Source: Nemertoderma westbladi
Lineage: Eukaryota > Xenacoelomorpha > Nemertodermatida > Nemertodermatidae
Direction of reading: 5' to 3'
DNA length: 64,000 bases
Assembly (NCBI GenBank): GCA_032718475.1
Contig: JAUCBJ010007234.1
Span: 26,099 to 90,098 of the forward strand
Positions 56,346-64,000 of this stretch are shown piece after piece. Below the pieces are notes generated by a model. That model had not been told where the DNA came from and searched no databases. It saw only the letters and a list, made by a program, of their open reading frames with translations. Each line of letters opens with the position of its first letter. The first letter of the stretch is position 1. The position numbers and the translations under genes are program-made.

Positions 56346-57728
56346 ACCGCCTTGCTTGTTATCAAGGGGTTCGAGTCAAGTTGAGAAGCTACCATCTGAA
56401 AAAAGAACTCACATTAGCTTTAGCAATTTAGACAGAACATTACCAGCATTGTTTGTAATATATTTTGACATAGAATCTATTTTGGAGCCAGTCTGCAACA
56501 GTAAATTTAGTCAGAAGCATATTCCGTGCGCCGTAAGTTATTTAGTTGTCCCTAGTAGTGAATTAATCTATCCACCAAAATTTTATTTGCAAAATGATGG
56601 TTGATGACAGATGATGACGGATGATAATAACTGTATTCAAGACTTTTCAGACTCTCTACATAATGATATTATCCAATTATATAAGTGGTCAGAAGCTCAT
56701 AGACATGAAAAAATGATACTAAATGATCTAGATGAGTTAAGTTTTGGGAAGACTAAAACTTGTTTTTATTGCGATGTTTCATTTAAGGATAAGTCTGAGA
56801 AAAACAAACATCACTCACATATTACTGGTAACTATATAGCAGCCACTTGTAACGCATGTAACCACTCTTTATCATTGAAACGTCACATGTATATACTCGC
56901 CGCACATAACTACAATCACTACACTACGATTTGCATTTTCTTTTGCAAGTTGGGTTTTGTAATAACAAATATTCCGATTGGGATATAAAGGTAATCCCTA
57001 AAAATACAGAGAGGTGTATTTCACTGAGTATTCATATACCGGTGAAAGACCAAAAAACGAAAATCGAGTTATGTGTCTTAGACATATATCAATTTTTAAC
57101 CTTTTCTTTAAGTAACTTAGTTGATTGTTCAACAAAAGATATAGACAATGAGGATATAACATCAGTTCTACCAATTACTGTACAGCAAATTAAATATTTT
57201 TATCCGAATTTAAATAATGCAACAATTAAACAAAAAGGTATATTTCCCTACGAGTACCTGACAGATTTAAATAAATTAAACAATTCGAAATTACCATCGA
57301 TAGACAAATTTTTTAGTAACTTAACACAAAGTACCTGTACACCCGAGGATTATAGTTTTGCTAACACATCATGGAGTCAATTTGACTGCTCGAATCTTAA
57401 GGATTATCTTTTAGCATACTTAAAACTCGATGTTTGTCTCCTCGCTGATATATTTGAGAACTTTAGGAGAGTATGTAGACAAAACTATGAATTAGAAGTA
57501 GTTTACTATTGCAGTATCGCAGCATTCACTTATGATTGCGCCCTGAAATATAATAGATGTAAACTAAAATTAATAAAAGATTACCAAGCTTACAGAGATT
57601 TTGAAGCATCCATTAGAGGTGGGGTTTCATTCTGTCGAAAGCATTACATAGAATCAAATATACCAGATAGTGATATTTATGATCCGAGTAAGGAAGAGTG
57701 TCATATTTTCAATGTAGATATATTGTAA
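56346..57728 (+). pseudogene. Polinton protein-primed DNA polymerase B, N-terminal half
   Basis: Three successive frames. The first carries VIYFDIES, the Exo I motif of family B polymerases. The second has CFYCDVSFKDKSEKNKHH and TCNACNHSLSL, the polinton-type zinc region. The third has KGIFPYEYL, YLLAYLKLDVCLLADIFENF (Exo III region) and ASIRGGVSF before the palm domain. Frameshifts lie near 56605 and 56960. The gene stops at the point where the palm begins, so all polymerase motifs are lost. Its 5' start is replaced by the BEL-2 LTR. Confidence 0.9.
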
Positions 57729-57753
57729 TATAGTTGATATATTCCCAATTTGT

Positions 57754-57850
57754 CCATCGATTTTGGAGCTTAAACACCAAGTTGGGTATTTAATATTCTA
57801 ACTTCATCGATTTTGGAGCTTAAACACCAAGTTGGGTATTTAATATATTT
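57754..57850. repeat. 49-bp direct repeat, two copies
   Basis: Both contain CATCGATTTTGGAGCTTAAA followed by CACCAAGTTGGGTATTTAAT. They lie at the truncated end of the polymerase. Confidence 0.9.
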
Positions 57851-57906
57851 TATTTATAATAAATTTAAAAAATTATTTATAAAAATATTATAATTTAATA
57901 ATATAC

Positions 57907-58227
57907 TTAATAATTTACTTTCATCAACCCGAATACATAATATATATTATATTTATTTTTTAAATGCTTCTTCATGTTCTTTATGAAATCATCTGGCGAA
58001 ATATCACCGTAATTCCATGGTAAATGTGATGTCATATCGCGTAAATTGTTTATATAGGCTATACCTAATGCCGATAAGTTAATATCTGGCGGTGCTTTAA
58101 TTAAAAATGTCTTTATATTAGTTTTACTGTATTTAGAATCAAATATAGCAAATTCTTTAAATACTATCGGATATTCCTTATTGTCTATCCTATAATATTG
58201 AAAAGCAACAAAAATAACATTATACAT
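57907..58227 (-). CDS. Uncharacterised Polinton-associated ORF
   Basis: 106 codons, open. Contains VFKEFAIFD, FLIKAPPDI and a C-terminal HLPWNYGDI. The pattern of a KE-type strand, then PP, then a HGLPW-like block recurs in proteins linked to mobile elements, but I cannot assign a function. It lies directly downstream of the major capsid gene on the same strand. Confidence 0.45.
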   Translation of the reverse strand: MYNVIFVAFQYYRIDNKEYPIVFKEFAIFDSKYSKTNIKTFLIKAPPDINLSALGIAYINNLRDMTSHLPWNYGDISPDDFIKNMKKHLKNKYNIYYVFGLMKVNY

Positions 58228-58289
58228 TTTATCAAATAATAATAATGATGTTTTTAAATAAACAAAAGTTAAATGTTTAATTACAACGC

Positions 58290-58905
58290 TTATTGGTTTA
58301 TTTTATAATAATTAACCAGCCATTTATATAATATTATTTCATTTATTTCCACATTTCCACTTTCAGTATCAAAATCAATCGTCAATCCGCTTACAAATTG
58401 CATTTGTTTACTAAAAGCGTCGGCAATAGGGTGCGCACCAGGATTAATTTCATTTCTGTGTTCGGTTAAAGGCTGTTGAAAGCCTACTGCCCCCAGCAGT
58501 CCATTTTTACTTTCATATGTAGTAAAAAGTAAATTGGATAAGTACAACTTGTAGAAAGAATGGTTATTGCTATTCTCAACCTGCTTCTCATTGAGGTCTA
58601 TTTTAATATCACTCCACATAGTTCCTGAGGGGTAATTCAACATATGAATGTGGGAGTTTTCCAACCATCTATCCCAGCGTACAGTACATTTTGTAATTAT
58701 AACGCATCTTGCAGTTTCGTATAAAATTCATTCGAGCGTGGTATTAAAAAAGTTACTTCACGCGACTCACTTCTGAGACTAGATACTGGGTAAATTGTTT
58801 AATAATGCTTTGCTTTAAATTCAGTTTGTATTGGCTGCGTAGAAAATAAATCTAATTCTCTAATAATCGATATTATTAAAAAATACTTTTTTCGCAGTGG
58901 TTGAG
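58290..58905 (-). pseudogene. Polinton major capsid protein (double jelly-roll), N-terminal fragment
   Basis: The upstream frame contains ELDLFSTQPIQTEF and PVSSLRSESREVTFLIP, typical of the first jelly-roll strands. It has two in-frame TAA codons. After a frameshift near 58680 the open frame has WSDIKIDLNEKQVENS and LYLSNLLFTTYES, the next conserved block. It ends after about 190 residues, while intact proteins are much longer, so most of the gene is missing. Confidence 0.7.
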
Positions 58906-58937
58906 TTTACCTTTTTTTTTATTTTTCTATTTTTACC

Positions 58938-59437
58938 TCAATGAGGTATGTTCATAGACATTGGTTTAGCTGGTCGCTTTAAATCTCTATAAACTTTTTC
59001 TACAACCGATCTTGTTGATGGTTTCATTTTATTTAATGCTTTATTAATAACCGTATTAGCCTGCTGATGTAAGACCCACTTACCTTTTGGTATTACGTGT
59101 TGTCTCATAAATTTTGTGGTAAATGGTAAAGCTTTTTGTATAACCTTTTTTGCTAATGGCTTTCCAAACTTCTTTAATATAGATAAAGCATCTGTAAGTA
59201 TTCCTTCCCTGTGTTGATTTGATGCATACCTCTCCGATAACGCTGAAATCGTCATTATTTTGAGTTTGGACCAAATGTACCATTTTATTGCCCGTAAAGG
59301 TCTATATATGAACCCCTTCGAAACACAGGAACTTGCGTTGACCCTCTCGTTGTTCTACCACCTTTAAAAATGGCAAGATTAGAGTCTGCACCTCCATATT
59401 GCGGTTTACTGTATCTTTGAAATAAATCGGAATCCAT
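58938..59437 (-). pseudogene. Polinton minor capsid-like protein
   Basis: Begins at an ATG (59437) with a glycine-rich N-terminus (QYGGADSNLAIFKGG, VPVFRRGSY). It breaks at stops and a frameshift near 59290 and continues with GILTDALSILKKFGKPLAKK. This is the amphipathic region typical of the small minor capsid protein next to the penton gene. Assigned by position and composition. Confidence 0.55.
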
Positions 59438-59464
59438 TTAAATAATAATAATAAAGACTAATTT

Positions 59465-60303
59465 ATTTTCCTAAAGTGTAAAGTAATCAAAGTCCCGTAA
59501 TCAAAATTTAAATCTTTTCCTTCTTTGTCTGTTATTTAAATATGAATGTAAGTTATCCTATATGATTTTTTTACTGGGATATAATGAAAAGTATCCTTAG
59601 CAAATTCTTGATTTATTACCATGCCTTATTTCACATCATTAGGTATCGCCACACAACGAAGTAAAGCTAAACCAAAATCATTAATATATTCATTTTCAAT
59701 TATATTAGTAGTCACGTACATGTTTGACTTAGGTTCTGGAATAGAATTGGGTGGTTGAGGACATAAAAATACCATTTGGTAAGTTTTTTCTTCATTTCCG
59801 ATAATTGTTATTAAATAACCCTTTATATTATTTTTCGTCTTCAAAATAATTTTAAAATTTGGATTTAAATCCCCTCCGAGATTATTTTCTGTAATTACAA
59901 AATAATAGGCTAATTGTTGTCATATAAATAATTCACGTACAGTTTTCCATAAAATAAATTGCAATCTATTTTGCTGAGTATTTTCAACTATTTGTAATTT
60001 ATCTTTCAACGCGCCTGTGTTAAAATAATCTATAATTTCATTAATACTGTAGAATCAACCGGATAATGGTAGTGTATCCTCAAAGTTTTTTTTCCATTTT
60101 TTTATTAAAATAACATTCTCTATATTGTTATACATGGATGGTAACGTGGCTAAATAAAAAATACTTTTTATACCAACCACCCAGTTTTCGTTTGGATTTA
60201 TAGGTAAGGCGTCATGTAAATTGATTTGATAATTACTATTAGTATTACACGGAAAATCAGTTGGGCAAGAATTACTCGGTAGTCTAACATAGAATTCATC
60301 CAT
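59465..60303 (-). pseudogene. Polinton penton-base protein
   Basis: Starts at the ATG at 60303 with EFYVRLPSNSCPTDFPCNTN, the hallmark N-terminus (LPSNSS...FP.NT) of Polinton penton proteins. ENWVVGIKSIFY follows. The same frame runs on for about 280 codons to TLITLHFRK, the typical C-terminus. It is interrupted by four in-frame stops (two TGA, two TAA) but no frameshift that I can see. It lies immediately upstream of the minor capsid gene. Confidence 0.75.
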
Positions 60304-61100
60304 CGCTGCGGATTAACTTAAGTGTTACAACAGTGCGACCACTGTTGAAATTAATTAATTATCTTCGACCGTCACGTAAAGTAATTAAGATCATTTTTAG
60401 TTTTTTATTCAACAATGGATAATCACGTTCATGGTCATGTTCATTGCTTCTACAGTATATGCGAGGGATCAATATTTTACTAGCTTCATTTAAAGCGAAT
60501 GAACTATAGATATTAGACTTACTTACAGTATAGTAATATCATTCAAGTTAATTTAATGTAATTTAATTGATATTCGTACATATGAATAAACAATAGACAT
60601 AGTACACGGTACATAGACATATTATTAGTAAAGTAGCACAATATTAATGACGTAGGCCTATGTAATGAATAACTGACAGAACATGCAGTAAATAACACGG
60701 CATCGAACAAAATAATTATAGGCAATAATATAAAGAATATTTAACTAACATGTAGTAATATAATTAAGGATATCAGTAATCTCATCAACATTAAAACCAG
60801 GTATATCAATATTGCTACAACAACAATTAATTAATTACCTACACAATTCTAATTTCCATCTATCAGCTACATCAAAAGGAACGTAGTTCAACTTATTAAC
60901 GTGCATAACATTGATCGAGTTAATGAGAGGTATTTTACACAGATTTGCAATAGAACGTAAATTGCACCCACTTCGCGAACGACAATCATATAAAAATTGA
61001 TGATCATTGATATTGATTAATTATGCATTTAATCTGCGTATTAATTAATATATATGACCATTATTCACTCAATTAATAAATATACAGTATAAGCCTAAAC
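60304..61100. other. AT-rich spacer in the Polinton, no gene seen
   Basis: No conserved Polinton protein recognised; the protease could have been lost from here. Confidence 0.4.
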
Positions 61101-62183
61101 TTATTTAATATGCTGTATCCAGGATTGCTTCTTGGACCCAATAAATGTAACCAAATATTCTCTTTTCCCTTTACAAACACGTTCTTTAAGTTTACCCATA
61201 TTTTCAATCGGATGATAAATATTACTACTTGCATGGACCTTTTGGAGTTCGTATGATTAAAATGAACCATTTATTATAGCTCCAGCGCTGTCCTTATTAT
61301 CAAACATGACTGCCGGCACTCTATCCAATCTGACCCAATGAATAAGAAATAATTCACGAGTCCAATGTTCTCGATAGCCTTTAGCAAAAGCAGTACGAGC
61401 AATAGATAATAGTACTGTATCACCTACTTTAAATTTTATTTTCTTGTGATTAATCTGTCTATATTTCCCATATAATCTATTAATTAATTCAGTTTCATTA
61501 AATTTATTAACTCTGGGCTTCATTTGTATAGTTCTATGAAATGACCTATTATAAGCGAAAATAAGCTTTGGTAAAATTTTTACCCAAACATTTTTCCCGC
61601 GTTGCGTGAAAATTTTGAACATTTTTGTCTTTAATGTTCTATTAAATCTTTCGACTATAGCCGCCTTATTCACAGAGTACATTACGTAATACCATACACC
61701 GATAGTATCTAAATATTTCCTCACAGGTTTATTTAGAAATTCAGATCCTTGATCAGTTGCGATTCTGTTTGGTTTGCCTTTCTGGAATATTTTTTGCAAT
61801 ATACTAATAATTTCAATACCTGTTTTTGTTTTCATACCGTAGGTGAAAGCAAGCCGGCTAAAGGCATCAATACATATTAATATATAGTTATAATTATTAT
61901 TTTGTGATTTATATTGCTGCATATCTACCAGATCTATCATATATATATCTTTTAACCCTCCCGTAAATATTTTAGATGTTGGATAATGATGTCTACGTGG
62001 TGCGTGAAGGGTATATGTCTTTTGTCCGCTTAACCATTTCTGGGCTTGAGATGGTTTGATGTTTGCCACTTTTGCCAATTTTGTGATACTTGCAAAGCCC
62101 GCAGGTGATGAAGGATCTGAATAAATTCTTAACAGTTTTTTGTCTAAACTCCTGTTTAAAATCGGTCTCATCTTGCGTGGCAT
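61101..62183 (-). pseudogene. Polinton integrase with C-terminal chromodomain, one in-frame stop
   Basis: 308 open codons from ATG 62183 to TAA at 61257. The same frame then continues 51 codons to 61101. In order: helix-turn-helix-like N-terminus (ITKLAKVANIKPSQAQKWL); catalytic core with Asp in MIDLVDM, Asp in ATDQGSEF and Glu in AAIVERFNRTL. The SH3-like KVGDTVLLS and the segment FAKGYREHWTRELFLIHWV follow. After the stop comes a chromodomain-like YLVTFIGSKKQSWI. The catalytic triad is intact; only the stop disables the targeting domain. Confidence 0.9.
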
Positions 62184-62234
62184 CTTTTCGACAACTGCAA
62201 GTAATATGTATATTTAAATCTCTTATAAAGAGCA

Positions 62235-62387
62235 TCACCGTAAAAACAGCTGAAATTTTTTTATTTTCTTTGAAGTTGATGATTTTCTTTTTCTTTTTGT
62301 ATTTACTCTAGGTATATCTTGAGGTTTTAAAACAGTAGCTAACGGTTTACTCGATACTAAATATAATTTTCTAAATGTTACTTCCAT
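62235..62387 (-). CDS. Small basic Polinton protein
   Basis: 50 codons, uninterrupted, ATG at 62385-62387. It reads MEVTFRKLYLVSS, then PLATVLKP and a strongly basic tail (NTKRKRKSSTSKKIKK). Polintons carry a short ORF of this design between the integrase and the hydrophobic capsid-associated protein. Its role is unknown, possibly DNA condensation. Spacing to the integrase start is 51 bp and to the next gene 23 bp. Confidence 0.55.
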   Translation of the reverse strand: MEVTFRKLYLVSSKPLATVLKPQDIPRVNTKRKRKSSTSKKIKKFQLFLR

Positions 62388-62410
62388 TTTAACTATTATT
62401 ATTATCATTA

Positions 62411-62793
62411 TTACCGTCCATGGTTAATTCTTTTTGCAATAGCCACCCCAGTGGCAGCGGCACCAGCCCCCGCAGCGAGTTTCACGCCAATGCCGAGTAG
62501 GGGTATTAGAAACAGAAGTATACCACCAGATTGATTGTTTAACTTTTTTCTGTAACTTGATATATTTTTGTTTTGCAGTTGAGCGATTTTAATACCTTTT
62601 TATAAAGACAAATATTTCTAAATGAATGAGGGGTCAATTGTACGTTACCTTTTAGAACATTTAATGCTCTATTTACAATGAGGCGTATTAATTCGTTACT
62701 CGCGGTATGGTTAATAAAATAAGTTCTTTATTGAGGGGTAGCGCTGCGTAAAAATTCCAATTCGTTACGATATTTCTGCATAAGTCTATTCAT
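62411..62793 (-). pseudogene. Polinton hydrophobic small protein, broken
   Basis: From ATG 62793: NRLMQKYRNELEFL, then an in-frame TAA, then NRALNVLKGNVQLTPHSF, a well-known Polinton pattern (NVLKGNV.LT). After a frameshift near 62585 it continues with NNQSGGILLFLIPLLGIG, and alanine-rich residues to the stop at 62411. The GG followed by a hydrophobic segment is typical of a capsid-associated peptide. Confidence 0.65.
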
Positions 62794-62816
62794 TGTTGCC
62801 ACATTATTGAAAATTT

Positions 62817-63188
62817 TTACAAATTTTTAATTATTATTATTATTGCTACGTTTATAGTCAATGTAATGAATGTTATGAAACAAATAAATATATTGGAATG
62901 ATGAGCAACCATAGTAAATAATACAGGTAAGGCTGTACTGGACTCGGTTTCTGTTAATAAATCGTTTATAATTAATAAATCTCGACTATTTACTAAACTA
63001 TCTATATTTTCAGGCAAACCTTTGTAAAGGTGAGTAATAACTGGAATAATCGGGGGGTTGCTCCCGTAACAATACAATACTCACAAGGGGGATTCGTTGA
63101 AGCAACCATTCTTGTGTTTGATTAAGTTGCCGACAAGGGTAGATTTACCTGAACCGGATGGTCCAGAAATAATCATACTCGTTCCCAT
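62817..63188 (-). pseudogene. Polinton packaging ATPase (FtsK/HerA-type), fragment
   Basis: From ATG 63188: MIISGPSGSGKSTLVGNLI is a Walker A motif. A TGA follows near 63086, then the same frame continues with HLYKGLPE, LLIINDLLTE (Walker B-like, D replaced at one site) and LFTMVAHHSNIFI. HHRN-type residues follow Walker B in this family. The C-terminal part is degenerate. Confidence 0.8.
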
Positions 63189-63568
63189 TTGAAAATTTCA
63201 ATTATATGGTCCTGGATTAGCCATTTCAGCCTGAGTCAGCCATTTATTTTTATTAAGATATATCAACAATATAATATAATATAACATAAAGAACCATCAC
63301 CATTACTATGTATATATGTAACAATTCACAAAAAAAACAGCAATTTACAACAAAAAGTATGTACAACTGTAGTATTAGTATATTTATCATGGCAATCTTT
63401 CTTTCTGCTTTTTTACCTTATTTGAAAAGATTGTGTAATCGTATACCAGCAAGCAATCAACAGACATTGTTTTCGATTTAAATAATGTCCATACCAAGTG
63501 AGATAGCGGTGACATCGTATAAATTCGTTATACTTCTTAGTTTGACATTTATGTTCTATACCACGCCC
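63189..63568. other. AT-rich, no gene seen
   Basis: Nothing recognised. Confidence 0.4.
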
Positions 63569-63826
63569 TTAGCATTTAGTACTGGAAATATGTCTTAGAG
63601 TATGTTCCATCAAAGTGCGAATAACTCTCATACACAAATCATTGCAAAGAATACCTTCATCAAGTTTCAAATAGTACTTTTTTGGTTTTATACCTCTCGA
63701 AGATGATTCATCTTTATATGTCTTAAAGTAAATGTCAAAACTACGCAAATTCTTATTTAATTTTACTATGATATTTTTATGTTCTTCATCAAACAGCCAA
63801 GGTATCATAAATCCGCCTTTTTTCAC
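63569..63826 (-). CDS. Uncharacterised ORF upstream of the ATPase
   Basis: 85 codons, possibly from ATG at 63826. Contains MIPWLFDEEHKN and IKPKKYYLKLDEG. Not recognised; it may belong to the Polinton by position and strand. Confidence 0.3.
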   Translation of the reverse strand: MKKGGFMIPWLFDEEHKNIIVKLNKNLRSFDIYFKTYKDESSSRGIKPKKYYLKLDEGILCNDLCMRVIRTLMEHTLRHISSTKC

Positions 63827-64000
63827 TATATATCAATAAAAAATATTCTGCGATATTGTAAATAACTCGTTAGGTTCGTTACTTCTTCCTGAAATGTAGA
63901 TAGAATTCCGGAGCTCTTTCCAATAATATGGATTATATAACTTGTTTACTCTGCAAAGTGTCTTTTCTCTACAAAATGGAAAATTTTTAGTACAATCATT
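63827..64000. other. Window edge, no gene seen
   Basis: Too short to judge. Confidence 0.4.

Larger units (their letters stand above)
56346..64000. mobile_element. Polinton/Maverick element, decayed and truncated
   Basis: Protein-primed DNA polymerase B lies on the plus strand. The minus strand carries an uncharacterised ORF, major capsid, minor capsid, penton, integrase, small basic protein, hydrophobic protein and packaging ATPase, in that order. These are the core Polinton genes. The adenain-type protease was not found. Terminal repeats are outside the window or lost. Confidence 0.9.

Noticed and set aside
1-64000. tRNA or rRNA genes
   Set aside because: Scanned by eye for cloverleaf cores and B boxes; only the minisatellite B-box-like word was seen, with no tRNA fold.

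Overview
The window looks like intergenic DNA from an animal genome, probably a marine or other aquatic invertebrate. The animal assignment rests on one intact-looking host-type coding region at 10652-10948, a CDC42 small effector (CRIB) protein, a family known from animals. It also rests on the transposon spectrum: BEL/Pao, Ty3/gypsy, copia, RTE-like LINE, Penelope-like, CR1-like, piggyBac-like and Polinton/Maverick. All readable frames use the standard genetic code. I cannot name the species. Two palindromic words, TACCGGTA-like and TAGGCCTA-like, are scattered over the non-coding parts.

Layout. 1-10.3 kb: decayed LINE, CR1-like and Penelope-like fragments, several minisatellites, a SINE-like element, and a 3.2-kb inverted-repeat element (7072-10259) carrying a 10-bp-periodic array. 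10.6-11 kb: the CDC42SE-like gene. 11-17.9 kb: AT-rich DNA with little visible content, a composite minisatellite, a LINE 3' end and an unidentified zinc-ribbon-like ORF. 17.98-42.14 kb: one old Ty3/gypsy element whose two LTRs lie 23 kb apart because other elements inserted into it. These are two small inverted-repeat elements in gag, an RTE-like LINE in the RT (12-bp target duplication), and a copia-like element. The copia-like element is itself interrupted by a piggyBac-like TTAA element and by an 11.8-kb BEL/Pao element on the minus strand (BEL-1, TSD GAGTA). A 464-bp element sits in the gypsy 3' LTR. 42.14-56.35 kb: a second, 14.2-kb BEL/Pao element (BEL-2), young by its LTRs. 56.35-64 kb: a decayed Polinton with truncated protein-primed DNA polymerase, capsid proteins, integrase and packaging ATPase.

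The most unusual unit is BEL-2. It has an N-terminal Gag ORF, a complete protease-RT-RNase H-integrase ORF and a third 849-codon ORF downstream of pol. ORF3 combines a DEDD-type 3'-5' exonuclease-like domain with three canonical CCHC zinc knuckles. ORF1 and ORF2 are separated only by the reading phase of a 17-G run. Pol and ORF3 are separated by a dense array of short hairpins, and an 11-bp perfect hairpin abuts the polypurine tract. BEL-2's two flanks belong to different elements (gypsy left, Polinton right), which implies recombination or an assembly join.

Domain calls were made by reading translations and motifs by eye. No database search was run. Predicted starts of frames in decayed elements are nominal.
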